Positions 25,700 to 37,121 of a DNA stretch of 64,000 bases are shown in pieces. Position numbers and translations under genes: made by a program. Origin of the DNA: Malachius bipustulatus (taxonomy: Eukaryota; Arthropoda; Insecta; Coleoptera; Melyridae); contig OU342630.1 of the NCBI GenBank assembly GCA_910589415.1, forward strand, positions 91,880,186 to 91,944,185, written 5' to 3'. Within the stretch, counting starts at the first letter, position 1; every line of letters begins with the position of its first letter. The notes below the pieces were generated by a model. It was given only the letters and a program-made list of their open reading frames with translations, had not been told where the DNA came from and did not search any database.

Positions 25700-26260
25700 A
25701 CCTAACACACATCGACTCTAGGGCTGCCACCAAACACCACCTGGAAATGGAAAAGATCCTGGGAAAGATGAAACAATAGTAGATGCTTGTGAGGCACATT
25801 GCACCATTAAAGCTAACTCAACTCTAAGGATGTCCTTGGACTTGGTGGAGCAGACATCTGTGAGAGCAAAGCGCAGCGGAGACTGGCAGAACTGCCAAAA
25901 ATGGATGACCACTAAGAAATTAGGCAAGATAAAAGAAATAGCTCCAGGAAATTCTTTGAAGATCAAGATCAAGTGAAGAAAGAGAAGAAATTTTAAGTAA
26001 GTCAGAGGAAGTATACAGACTGGAAGACAGCTACAAATATCTTCTCTACAGCAAAGTTGGGTTAGGCAATCAACACCTTGCAACCATACATTTCACCAGG
26101 TACGGACAGCATAAGCCTTGCTTTGCTCAAAAAAGGACAAGAGGTAATTATGCAACACTTGGTTAAAATTGCAAGAAGCAGCTTAGCGCTCAGTTATAAT
26201 ATATACCTATAAGGATTGGAGAAGGCCAAAGTTTTTTTTGCGATAACCGGATGTGCATGG
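25700..26260 (+). pseudogene. LINE relic: start of reverse transcriptase domain
   Basis: Plus-strand conceptual translation gives SPGTDSISLALLKKGQEV followed by HLVKIARSSLALSY. This matches the first block of jockey/CR1-like reverse transcriptases (S-P-G-P-D-G-I-x-P-A-L-L, then a H-L/L-V-R-x-F-R-A-S-L-A-L-G-Y type stretch). Upstream, EKKF, YTDWKTA and related pieces fit the linker before that block, with stops between. The polymerase active-site block is absent, so only a fragment survives. The 121-codon frame on the minus strand (25718-26083) is its reverse-strand shadow. Confidence 0.65.
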
Positions 26261-27838
26261 CTCCCTTAGATTTTTTGTATACAAGCTTAGAAACCACATA
26301 AGCTGTGTAGCTGCACAATCTGTCTTCCATAAATGAGAAGTTTGTATTGAAAATTATCTTTTTTTTTTTAATTGGCTGCTGTTTGACGACGAATTTTTTT
26401 CCTGTATTAATATTGTTGTTGTACCTAGTTGTTGTTATCGTTTTTATTACAATTTTTTTTCAAAATTGTTTTCAAAGCTACTTAACGCAGTAGCGTTCTG
26501 ACAACATTTTCGAGCACATGTTTATGTGAACTTTTTTGTTCTAAATCAAGTTTCCTATGAATGAATGGTTTAAGTATATCAACAGTCCTTCATTTGTTCG
26601 TAAATTTTTTTTCGTAATCGGTATAGTCTTTCAACTTACTTTTAGGTACATTAAGTTCATTTTTTAAGACTCCATAACTCCTTGAACGGAAAATCACCAG
26701 AAACTATGGTTCAGTTCTTGATGAAGAGCTGACAATATAGGACAATGTGTTGCATAAGAAATATAACATTAGTGAAAGCGCTAAAGTGAATATTAATAAG
26801 GATCCATCAAGCAACTCTTGTTAAAATTTTGTTGTACGAGTAATTTTTTACATTAACGATATAAGTATCATAGCCCCGAATATCTGTTTGGCAAGAGTAG
26901 TTTGTTGTATTGAAGCCAATAACATTATCGCCATTATTTCCGTGAAAAATAGATCAGAATGGATCGAGGTGACGTTGCTTCTGATGATACGGGCTTCTTT
27001 CGTTGCTTGGCAACCATGGCGCTTCGGATCTTACTGGATTATCGTGACAGGGGGTTCACATGCAGTATTAAGGGTACACAGTCTCGTAGGACGCTAGTTT
27101 ATGTCAATTGCATTTGCTGTCAAATAAACATGACTTATCAGATCAAGACCTGTAGGTAAAATATACCGAAGACAGAGGGAATCTTAGACGCGATGAATAT
27201 TCACAAGGATTTATTTATAAATAATTTTGTACGCCTTTTGTTAACTTTTTTGTTAAAAAATTAAAACCGTTTGAGGTGATGGGTGGTTGAAAAGATCAAA
27301 TTAGTATGAAAACATGGTACTTAAATGAGATTTCAGATCATTGATTTTGTACTTATTTGTTGAAAAAATTTTAAAAATGCCGGTCAGTAACATGCAGCAA
27401 CGAAAGCGGAAAGTCACTGGACGTTATCCTAGAGTTTGATAAGGTTATTTATCTATTTATTTATTAGATTTATTTAAATGAAATTACTCTGGTGGAATAT
27501 TTTTTGATCTAAGCTACCTCAAATTTAACCGTATATAATTTTTGATTTTTTTAAAGTGCACCTTTTTTCGTGCAACTTCATTTTATGGGGTATGTTGTCG
27601 TATATACCTATTTATAGGTCTGTGACATATGGATGGGAGGACGGCGAATGTAAACATCTTATAATAAGGGTAGCGTTGTTTCTGTGGAATTTAAAAAAAA
27701 TTGAGTGGAAAAAACCTATTTTTCTAAAATGTGTATATACCTAATTAGTATAACATGCTCATGTTACGAAACCATAAAGTTACAATGTATACTGCATATA
27801 CCACATACGAAGCGAAGCAAATTTTTTCTCTTATAAAT
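26261..27838. other. AT-rich non-coding DNA
   Basis: No supported feature. Short frames at 26888-27097 and 26959-27159 overlap each other and have no motif. Confidence 0.4.
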
Positions 27839-27839
27839 A

Positions 27840-28283
27840 CAGGTGTCCCAGCTCGTTCGAGTCGGTCTCTGCCATGGGCCAAATAGATAGATTTCTTCAA
27901 AAAGATTTTTTTGCAAATTCCGGTACAGGTTCATAATGGTCATAATTTAGAATATTATTTTGACTTTACAGAGTATCCCATATGAGAGTGGCATATATGA
28001 AAGTGATGTTTTTTAATGGAATATGCTCTTATATTATTGCATTTTTAAATTGTCTGAGAAAAAAAAAGATTTGTTTTCCTTACTTGTAACTATATTAAAA
28101 CCATCTTATTTTTTCTTCTTAGACAATCTAAAAATGCAAAAACACAAGAGCTTTCATTTAAAAAATATTTGGGACCCTCTGTATCTATGGTCCAAAATAA
28201 TTTGAAATAATGGCCGATGTGATCCTGTAAAAAAAAACATCTTTTGGCCAACGAAGAGCGCCTCGAATGAGCAGGGGAACCCT
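27840..28283. mobile_element. Diverged foldback element
   Basis: CAGGTGTCCCAGCTCGTTCGAG on the left pairs with CTCGAATGAGCAGGGGAACCCT on the right, with GGCCAAA and AGAT blocks further in. An inner stem pairs TGCATTTTTAAATTGTCTGAG (28039) with CTTAGACAATCTAAAAATGCA (28118). No coding sequence. Mismatches are frequent, so ends are approximate. Confidence 0.7.
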
Positions 28284-28749
28284 TTATAGCGGCGGGTACC
28301 TACAGATGCATAATTTTACACCAGTAAATTACTAGTTAAGTACGACGGTAGGAAAGCACTCGATATTTACGCTACGAAGGAGAACAATTTCAGTTATAGA
28401 ACTTTCCTTGGTGTAAAAAAGCAACAGAATTCGTCGTATAAAGTTTCCCCCCTGGGAAAGTAAGCAAACTTTTTGCAAAAAATAGATGACGCGTGACAGA
28501 TGATTCTGAACTTTTTCGATGAAATTAAAAGCAGCAACGACCAACGTCTCGTCGTAAACGTGTGGGAATGAAGTCTCAAGTGTGGCCTGGGTTTGGGTGT
28601 TCATTTGTTCATTTTTCAAGGAACCGCGACCTGTCACCGCTATAATCAGGGCGGAAGCGGGTTTTCGTATCCACGTGATCAATGATCGAACGGCTTATCC
28701 AGTGAACGGAAGAGATTTATCATGTAAAGAATAATAACATATTCCCCCC
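28284..28749. other. Non-coding DNA
   Basis: A minus-strand frame of 116 codons (28332-28682) is open, but it overlaps a second minus-strand frame and contains no recognised domain. Probably chance. Confidence 0.35.
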
Positions 28750-28990
28750 GAATAGATAGTTCTGTCCATCATAGCCCCGCTGCGTGCATTATAAATGCGC
28801 GCTACTACTGGAGGGTAAAATTTATGAGAAATGAACCTTGGAGAGTTCTGCGGGAAATGTTTACGCCTACGCGGGCTGCCCCTATGACTGCGGCAATCTA
28901 TCTTCCGATTGGTGAGATGCGGAACAGTAGAGGGTTATTTACCTTACATGTGCTGGGCTAGGCGGTGGACCTGCTAGAAGTTTCTTTATG
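28750..28990. other. GC-rich island, candidate regulatory element
   Basis: Contains CATTATAAATGCGCGC and a run of mixed-composition sequence unlike its flanks, plus ATTG|GTGAGATG at about 28911, which is donor-like. No reading frame of note and no inverted-repeat ends. Confidence 0.25.
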
Positions 28991-29689
28991 TGGAAATGTG
29001 TCATTTTTCAAGTAAAGAACAACCGCATTGGGGATTTCTTAAACCATCCATTGTGTAGTTTTATCGCTTCAATAAGGTGCCGCTTTATGTTTCTTATGCT
29101 TTTACCGCTTTTCACTGCAAAATCATTTAAACAAATATTTTATGTTTTATGGGGACGTTAAATCATGACGTAAGACTGATGTGTCAAATGTCAAATATAT
29201 CCTTCCAGTCCCTGTCAACTTCATAATTTTGAGGGGCAAGGGAGGGTCATTTGAGACTTCATACACAAAAATTATCTTATCTTTAATTTTTACAGTCTGT
29301 TTGTTAGTGGGGGTCAATAATTTTTAGTAACGTCAAACGTCTTGAACGTCATCTTTGAAATTTGATACTTCTCTTGATATGTCAAAAAGTTCCTGGTAAA
29401 ATTAATTGTAATTAGCTTCTGTACCAAAATTCTACATTATTTTGCTCGGAATTTTAAGGGCGGCTGAAATAAACGTCCTCCTTTAGTTTTTGTATATCAA
29501 AGTTCTATTCCATTCAGCACAGAATTTAAAGGTGGGAGACTCTATTATTATTCAATAAAAAATAAAATACTGGAATTTTAGGTATAAAAATTTTGAGGAA
29601 TTTTGAACGAAACATTATTATAAATACGTCTGTATTAAAGAAATTCCTTGTCAACAAAATCACAATTCTAGTCACATATTTCTTTAGCT

Positions 29690-30010
29690 GTCGAAGGTCA
29701 CTGAACTATGACAAATCCACTGAGCGAGCTCGGGGTGACCCACACCCTTTGAGCTTTGGGGGCGAACCAATCGGGAAGTGCAATTCCCGTAATAGGATGT
29801 CTGGCCCGATGCATTGTCGCGGTGACCCTTTGCCCGATCAGCAGAAGTAATACCTAAATATGGCCCTATGTTTGAAGTCGGATGCGCCCTTCCGTGGATA
29901 ATGTTCGTAGACGGGAAGGAGCCACTCGTTAGCTCCCATTCTGACGTGGGCTCCCTCGGCTTTGACTTCAATTCCGTCATAATCATGCACGAGGTCATAA
30001 TATTGGGGGA
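29690..30010. other. GC-rich island, candidate conserved regulatory element
   Basis: About 320 bases of balanced composition sit in AT-rich DNA. It starts with a receptor-type palindrome (annotated separately) and contains further paired words: GGGGTGACCC (29732) and GCGGTGACCC (29819), and CGGGAA/TTCCCG separated by six bases (29774-29791). Frames are open on both strands (29593-29850 plus, 29684-29998 minus), which reflects few stops rather than coding; neither protein is recognised. Interpretation as an enhancer is inference. Confidence 0.35.
29695..29707. promoter_or_regulatory. Ecdysone-response-element-like inverted repeat (IR1)
   Basis: AGGTCA C TGAACT fits every position of the EcR/USP palindrome consensus RG(G/T)TCA-N-TGA(A/C)CY. 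Chance expectation for such a match in a window of this length is well below one. Binding is inferred from the motif alone. Confidence 0.4.
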
Positions 30011-32250
30011 TGAAATTAAATTTCCCTCGTTTCAGTTTTCATATTGGGGGTAATATGGACGGATGTTGAGATCCTTGACTTGACAAGAATTTGATAGTGT
30101 CGAGCAATTGTGGTTTCCGAAAATCGTTTATTAAAATCACATTGTTTGCACATGGGGAAATACGAGATTCTTGCAACGTTTATTTCTTAATTTTTCGTCA
30201 TTTTTTTCATCAAAGAAAGTAGTTGCGTCAGGTAGAAAATGATATGAATAATTTGAACGTGGTGATTAAATACATATACTTATATTATTATTATACCGTG
30301 TACCTGAGTTATTTTATAGGCATGTGGAAATAGGTACAGAGGAGGAAGACAGCTTAGAGGGATGCGCATAAAGATAAGATGCAGAATCTGCATATTGTCA
30401 TGTTGATACGGAAATCACTGTAGCGACAAGAATTTGCAACATGTCAATTAATTAAAAATTGACACGTCAGACAGCAATAGGTAGTTCGTTTGGGATATCC
30501 ATGCATCGCCTTCTCTTTTGCGTTTACATGTGTTATAATCTTTTATCCCTGTCCATTCAATTAATCCAATGTCCACCATATTTCTGCCAATATGGCAGAT
30601 ACTCGTATTTAGAGAAAATATTATTCTATACACGTTGGTCCCTTTTGGCATGCTTATCATTGCATGGGATCTCAAAAACCACAAGAAATACTAGTCGGTT
30701 AAAAATACCAGTCGGTTAAATTAGAGAAAAGTTTGCTCCATTTTATACTTCAAATCTGAAACAAAATTTAGGATAAAACTATCCATTTGACATTTAAAAA
30801 AATTTCAAAACCCAAAAGATCCTATAGGGTTTTTCTTTTTTTTTTTTGTTATAATAATTAATTGAAAATGCACACGCACTGTAGGATAATCTCTATGACG
30901 CTCTGGGAGGGGTGCATGAGCGGAGACATCGATTCACGCTGAATTTGAATGTTGCAGGATGTATTCCTCGGGGAACATACCTCTTGGAAGGCTATTACAA
31001 AGTGATGCCGTTCTATACATGAACGAAGTCCGAAATAAAGGCACAAAAGCATTTATAGGCAATTTTAGTTTTCCTGATGATGGTCGAGATGTTTATTTTT
31101 CATGTTATTGATATAAAAAAATCAAGTAAACATAAAATTTAACACGCACTAGCAAAATAAAAAAAATTAAAAGTTCATTGTTCTATTTTGACACAAAAAA
31201 ATAAAAATTTTCACCAAACTAAATGACTTCAATATGTCATTTTACTTGCCTTAGGTTTTTCATGATACAAGACAAAAAAAAATTGCATTTTTTTTTAAAG
31301 AAAAATACAATTTTGAAAATTTTTTATTTTTTTGATGTGATAGATTTTTTAGTATTCTTGATTTTTTCATACCGAATGATATAAAAAAAACAATCTGGCA
31401 GCCATAAGAAAAACAAAAATTGACTATGAATAAACCTGGGATCTACCTAGTCGCGGCTGTGATGTCTCATGACGACTTTATCGGGACAAATAATAATTAA
31501 TTTTTTTTCAGTGATAATGGTTCATCTCAACTGACTATTATAATGAAAGACAATGATATCTTGGGCATGTAGTCAAACCAATCTTTTATTTAGAATACTT
31601 TATGTATACCTATTTATTTTGTCACAAGATTTCCAAAAATTTCGTTTCTTATTCATCAGATAACATGAAAAGGGAAGTTAAAAGTATAGGTTCGTATAGG
31701 CCAGATGTTGTGCAATATAAAATGACAGGTAGGTATTTCTGGACATTGGTAGTGAAATAAAGATGAAGATGATGGAATTTGGAATGGGATATTTTTTACT
31801 AAAAACGCTGTCTACAGTTCACAATTTTCCGTCATCTATCCTTATTTTTCCAATGCAGTATGAATATAATTACTTATAATATGTTAATGTTTTTTGTACC
31901 TCTTGCTTTTGTATGAATTTAAATCCCTGAGAGAGTTTCCTTAATGCAGAAAGAGGTAATACATCCTAGAAATGCGAAAAACATTCAGCGCAAGGAAATT
32001 GGTACATGCTGCATAAAAATACGACGTGTAATTTATTGTACGTTTAAAGGACATAAAATATGTCCGTTTGAGTAAATCCCAGAAAGTTTCCTGTACTTTA
32101 ATCATGTACATTTTACGATTTCAGGGCACAGAGATTTTCACAATCAGACTTACGACTTCACAATATACAACCTCTTGAGAGACGGAGGAAATGGACTAAA
32201 AAACATACATAAAATGCCTCATGTTGAAGCCTTGCTGCATGTGGGATATA
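30011..32250. other. AT-rich non-coding DNA
   Basis: Nothing recognised. Short frames at 30448-30719 lie on both strands over the same bases and have no motif. Confidence 0.4.
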
Positions 32251-32251
32251 G

Positions 32252-32278
32252 ATGTGTATGTGTGTGTGTGTGTGTGTA
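32252..32278. repeat. (TG)n microsatellite
   Basis: ATGTGTATG is followed by an uninterrupted TG dinucleotide run of about ten units. Confidence 0.9.
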
Positions 32279-32395
32279 GCAACAACACAGCAGCGAATCT
32301 CGCCCGGCTGGAAAATCTATAGACGGTTAGAGGGGACGGGAAAAGGAACTCTCGGGATTGGTTATAATAAAAATGGGATATGTAGATACAGAGAG

Positions 32396-32450
32396 TATAA
32401 AACGAAGAAATGTCAGTAGCACATGTGTGTTGTAGGGTGGACCGGTTCGT
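32396..32450 (+). promoter_or_regulatory. Possible TATA-type core promoter
   Basis: TATAAAA at 32396-32402 lies in a mixed-composition stretch (32280-32580) and is followed at 32413 by TCAGT, which resembles the arthropod initiator. The 19-base spacing is shorter than the usual 28-30, so the pair may not work together. No downstream reading frame was found. Confidence 0.2.
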
Positions 32451-32580
32451 TGTTGCTTGCTATGTCGACTCTTTCAGGCGGAAAACTGGCAGGGACTACT
32501 GCGTTCCCGAATCGACAGTGCGACTCTTGACTTGACTGATGCCAGACTCGGGGTGGAAGGCGAAGCATTGTCTGCTACCA

Positions 32581-33689
32581 ATTTGATATAAAAATTTTAC
32601 ATATTCCATAAATTCAGCTAGGAATGACTTATAGCTGGCAATATCGTAAATGGTTCCTCATACTGCTTTTTGCCTTCACGTTAGGATAAATTTTAGAGGC
32701 GTGCTCGTAGAGGAGAATATATTTTGAAGTATTGTCCAACCTAAATGAAATCTTTCAAGTTTATTTTACTGCCCTATTTGTATCTGAGTATTACTGTTTT
32801 CAAATTATCCATAAATAGGTCATACTATGCGAAACATTAAATTAGAATTGTTTAAAAAGGATTCATGTTGTGTTATAGAGAGACATTTCTAATAAAAAGC
32901 AGTAGCAATTGAATTTTATCAATCATTGTTACATAGGTCTTCATAAAATTTTATAAAAATCATTAAGCTTTAACTAGCAGTATCGTTAAGCTTAACAAAG
33001 CTTAACCTTTGTTTGCATTGTTTTTTTTTTTTAAGATGAGCTTTCAACCCTTTCCTTCATCATATAGTGCTTGCATAGCAACGAAGATATTTGACAGATC
33101 TATTGCTTCGATTATACATAACCATTCATGTCAATCGATCGCATATTTATTTTTCATAAATATATAGAAAAGGATCTGAAAGATCTATAGTGCGCGGTCT
33201 TGAGGCCAGACATATTTACCATTGCACCAAGCAACCCCCTTTTTAGCCTACATGAGATTTCCAATCTCATATAGGTGAATGGTTTTTAATTTACAAAAAA
33301 TTTCGAACTACTGGATTTCGTTCTTCTGGAAGGCATTAGAGCTAGGCGATAAGAAGAAAATTCCCAAACATGCACTTTTTAACTGAGAGAGTCAGCACCA
33401 TCGACATATGAGCGAGGACGTCTGCATCCAGCAATGGATATGGCACATGAAGCATGAAGAACAAGAACACACATTTCAGAAGATACTAGGTCATCATGAC
33501 TTTTCATTTGTGAAGAAGACAGATGTAAAATTCACCCCAAAAACTCACAGCTCATATATTCCCCAAGAACGGGAATAATTATTGTTTCTATTTTTTTTTT
33601 CGGAATAACTCGTCGGTGGTATTGGCTCAGCATGAATTTCGGCGCAGATTCCCCGCTCGTCCGACGTGTTTGTATTCAATAACATAGGA
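32581..33689. other. AT-rich non-coding DNA
   Basis: A small hairpin CCTACATGAGATT/AATCTCATATAGG lies at 33248-33275. Nothing else is supported before the transposase relic. Confidence 0.4.
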
Positions 33690-34470
33690 CAACACGAGAT
33701 GCTGCAATGTCTGACGGCCCTAGAGCAGCCGTTCTGCTGAAAATGTTGTGGCGGTGGCTGAAAATGTTGTGGCAGTGGCTGAAGATGTCTTGAGAGGACC
33801 CTGGAGTATCGAGCAGGCGACGTTCCACGCAATTGGGCATCAATCGGCCTTCTTTACAGAGAACTTTAGTGAAAGACTTGAAGGTGTTTCTATGCACAGT
33901 ACAGACATGGCATCAACTGTTGATCATCAAACGTGTGTCACCTCCGCTCAAGTCGTCCAGAATCTTTACCATTAGGAAGACAACTTTTCATCGGAAATCA
34001 TCATAAGCGAGGAGGCCCATTTCCATCTATGAGGATATGTGAATAAGAAAAATGATCACTTCTGGGGCACCTGAAATCCACGTATAACCAACGAAGAACC
34101 ATTACACCTTCTGCATGAAAGTTACTGCATATGGTATGCTGTTTACGCTGGAGGCGTCATCAGACCTTATTTTCGCCAAAACGCTGTGGGCCAAACGACA
34201 ATGTGGAGGGCGAGCGCTACAACGCCATGCTCGACGGCTTTCTCTAATTGGATTGGACTGCAGAATATGTAGTTCCAACAGCATACACCATACTGCACGA
34301 GCCACAGCCGAAATTCTGAATGCTGCATTTCCGAGACGCCCGATCTCTCGTTTAGGCGGTTTGCACTGCCTGGCAAGATCGCCAGATTTAACCAGCTTTT
34401 TCTGCATAAAAAATCTCTGCTGTCACCCTAACAAGTCACTTCTCAATTACGCAGAATTGTGACTATGTTT
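33690..34470 (+). pseudogene. DDE_3 (IS630/Tc1-type) transposase relic, nearly full length
   Basis: Translation with several frame changes shows the N-terminal VAENVVAVAE and EDPGVSSRRRSTQLGIN, then the first acidic block ISEEAHFHL with GYVNKKNDHFWGT, then YAVYAGGVIRPYF and NAVGQTT, then FQQHTPYCTSHS near the second Asp block, and finally RPISRLGGLHCLARSPDL. The order matches the family. In-frame stops and frame changes are frequent. The N-terminal stretch contains a short direct duplication: GAAAATGTTGTGGC occurs twice, 24 bases apart, near 33737. Not functional. Confidence 0.85.
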
Positions 34471-35267
34471 TTTACCGTGATGGTCAGTGCTTTTAACAAA
34501 TCGTGAATTTCACTGAAAATTTCACGCCATCAATTTTCAGCCAATAAAGATCGAGCATTGCTTACCGTTGCCATGGTTATTTGTGTATTATATCGGAAAT
34601 TTTCTCCTGCAGGGGTAAGCTGGAGAGTATTATAGTGGAAATTTTTTTGACGTTTAATAGTGACAAACCGGATCTTTATAAATGTCAACTGTTGACTGTT
34701 GCTGTTATTAATATTAATCAACCAATGCGTTTTGTTAAAGTTTCTATTATAATTTAATATTAAAGTGATGTTTTCGCATATTACCACGTATGAAATCACG
34801 GATTTACTATCGAAAAAATGATCTGAAGAAACCTAATTTACCTAATTTAGTAATTCTATGTGAAATAGATAGGTACTTACATAATTTTTCGGATTAACTC
34901 ACGGCGAATTCATGGGGGTTCGACCACTTTATCTTTATAATTAATTGTATGGCACTTTTTGTTGGTAGAATCCATCTGCTGAGCAAATCCTTGCGCTTTG
35001 GAAAGAATGGCATCTAATCAATACTAATCATAATTACTATTGTACCGCAATTGTCGACTTATCATTATCAAAAACCACACTCGGCTGGTGAAGTTTAGAA
35101 ACTAAAATTTGTGTTTGACAGCGCTAATAATGGCGGCGCAGTTATTAAACGTCAGTTTGGCGTTGTCACGTGATTATGTTACGCCGCCATGTCATATTTT
35201 TATTTAACAATTATAAATTGTAATTTTTCTATTCAAAACTAATTTTGTTGTGAAATTTTCTTTCCAA
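34471..35267. other. AT-rich non-coding DNA
   Basis: Nothing recognised. The minus-strand frame at 34530-34799 has no motif. Confidence 0.4.
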
Positions 35268-35417
35268 ATACCACTCGAAATCAAATTATACCAGGAAATT
35301 TTGTTCTCGCTTACGAATATTTTAAGAAAATTATCCCTCGCCTTCGGCTCGCGATAATTTTCAAAATATTCGTGAGCTCGAAAAAATTTCCGGAAATAAT
35401 TTGACCTCTAGTGGTAT
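35268..35417. mobile_element. 150-bp palindromic MITE
   Basis: ATACCACTCGAAATCAAATTAT pairs with ATAATTTGACCTCTAGTGGTAT, and TACGAATATTTTAAGAAAATTAT with ATAATTTTCAAAATATTCGTGA, closing on a GC-rich centre CCTCGCCTTCGGCTCGCG. The whole element is one imperfect hairpin. Confidence 0.8.
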
Positions 35418-35479
35418 TACATGTGAAAATATCCTGGCCTTGCAAAGCCAATACGATAAAAATTGCTGAGATTAGCCAC

Positions 35480-35650
35480 TCGTCTCATGGAGATTGACTC
35501 AACATGGGATACTTCTAGGCACGGCTGGCCACAGACCAGTCGTTATGCAGAAAAAATCGCTGTTGTCAATGGAAGTGTACAAAACTACCCAACATCAGTC
35601 AGACGACGGGCCACGTAACTAGACATCAGTAGACTATGTTAAATTAGTTT
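35480..35650 (+). pseudogene. DDE_3 transposase relic, N-terminal fragment
   Basis: STWDTSRHGWPQTSRYAEKI and AVVNGSVQNYPTSVRRRAT, then LDIS, match the linker between helix-turn-helix units (T-G-S-V-x-x-x-x-x-x-G-R-P-R-x-x-R-T-x-E-N-I … R-R-R-x-x-x-L-x-I-S). It has an in-frame stop and ends abruptly. It lies about 1 kb beyond the copy at 33690 but repeats the same domain region, so it is a separate copy. Confidence 0.65.
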
Positions 35651-36479
35651 CTGTTGCCGGAAATTGCATCGCCCCGCAAGATTTTCTGGTTTGTCTATTC
35701 CAGATTTATTTTTTGGGGTTATTTGTAGTCACTCGTTTATGTGATCAAACTAGAGATCTTGACGGCCGTTAAAGAGAACATTGAAAAAGAAATGGCAACT
35801 CTATCGTCTGCAGTAACAAAGAAAACAATCAAATAAATAAATAATAAAAATCTGTGCAGTGATGGCAGATATAAAATGCTCGCAAATGAGCTTCAACTCT
35901 GGCGGTGATCATTTGGACGATAATATTTTCTCGACTTAATGGGAAAAGAAATTCCAAAAAAAGGTCCAAATAAACGTTATCCATAAACAGAACCGATTAT
36001 TTTCATAAAAAAAAAGTTATAGCCTTGGAAAATCGGGTGAGTACCTATAAAGAAAAAGCAGCCTCTTGCTTCATGCTTCACCACGTCATTCTCCAAAGTT
36101 TGCAAAATTGAAATCTGGAAGTTTCGCTGTCAGGCTAGACCAGCTTCGAATTTTTTTCATAAAAGACACCTTTTCTGTATTTGATTTCATAGGTTACCTA
36201 TCAAGAATTTTATCAACCTAGCAGGTCACTCCAAAGTAACTATTTCATCTAATTTTTTAAAGAAAATTTGGCAGATTTACATGTATAAGTTACGTAATAG
36301 GTACCTCTGTGAGTTTATCTTCAAAAATTCACGCAACATTTTAGTATCGTTAAATTGCAATAATTAGCTAATTCTAATAATTGTACTCCTTGCAGTTTTT
36401 ATGGTGGACGAGATTTAACATAATATAATATACTTTTGTTTTTAATAATAATTACCGTATAATGAGCTCAGTTCCCCCA
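35651..36479. other. AT-rich non-coding DNA
   Basis: Nothing recognised. Confidence 0.4.
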
Positions 36480-36760
36480 TATGACAACATCGCTTCGAGA
36501 AAATGAGGCCCGTCTGCAACACACATTGTCACTAAACTGTCGGCTTTATCTAATTTCCCTGGCAAATTGGTAGCAACAAGTGTCCTTTTAATAGTCGCCG
36601 TTTCTTAGTGTCGCCGCCGTCTCTCGCCTGTATACATAATGAGATAATTCCACTGCAACACGCCGCCACCGCCTCTGTCGCTGCTCCCGTTTCGCAGGCT
36701 CCTAATGCCGGCTTTGAGATTTATTAATACTAGGTCGGGGTGTATTAACCGCAAAGCATG
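36480..36760. other. GC-rich island, candidate regulatory element
   Basis: Mixed, non-repetitive sequence includes TTTAATAGTCGCCGTTTC, GTGTCGCCGCCGTC and CGCCGCCACCGCC. There are no inverted repeats or long frames. It contrasts clearly with its AT-rich flanks. Candidate enhancer by composition only. Confidence 0.25.
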
Positions 36761-37121
36761 TGTGGAGATAAGATCGGATTATAAGGGAAATTTAAAGCAT
36801 TTAGGTACTTTTCAGTGTTTCTTAGTGAATAAAGTAGGCAGGTTTGAGATGCTTCTAAAAAATTTAATATTGTGCTTCAGTGCGAATCACCCCTATTGAA
36901 GATTTTATGAAACTAATATTATGAGGATTTTAAAACGGTAGGCACTTAAGTAGATTTTGTTTGTGGAAGTAATTATTAGAAGACTTATTAAAATATTAAT
37001 AATATTAATTTATAATATTATATCCCCTTTTTTCCAGTAGGTAGGTACATAGATAAAAATTTCTGTAGCTATTTAAATAACAGAATAAAGAATTTATACC
37101 TTCTGGAGGAACAGGAAAATA
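36761..37121. other. Non-coding DNA beyond the truncated BEL element
   Basis: No reverse-transcriptase sequence and no second LTR was found on this side of the gag frame, showing where the BEL element is cut off. Confidence 0.5.

Noticed and set aside
25718..26083. 121-codon minus-strand frame
   Set aside because: Reverse-strand shadow of the LINE relic; hydrophobic text with no domain.
32396..32450. TATA plus initiator as a firm promoter
   Set aside because: Spacing of 19 bases is too short and no transcript unit is visible; kept only as a low-confidence feature.
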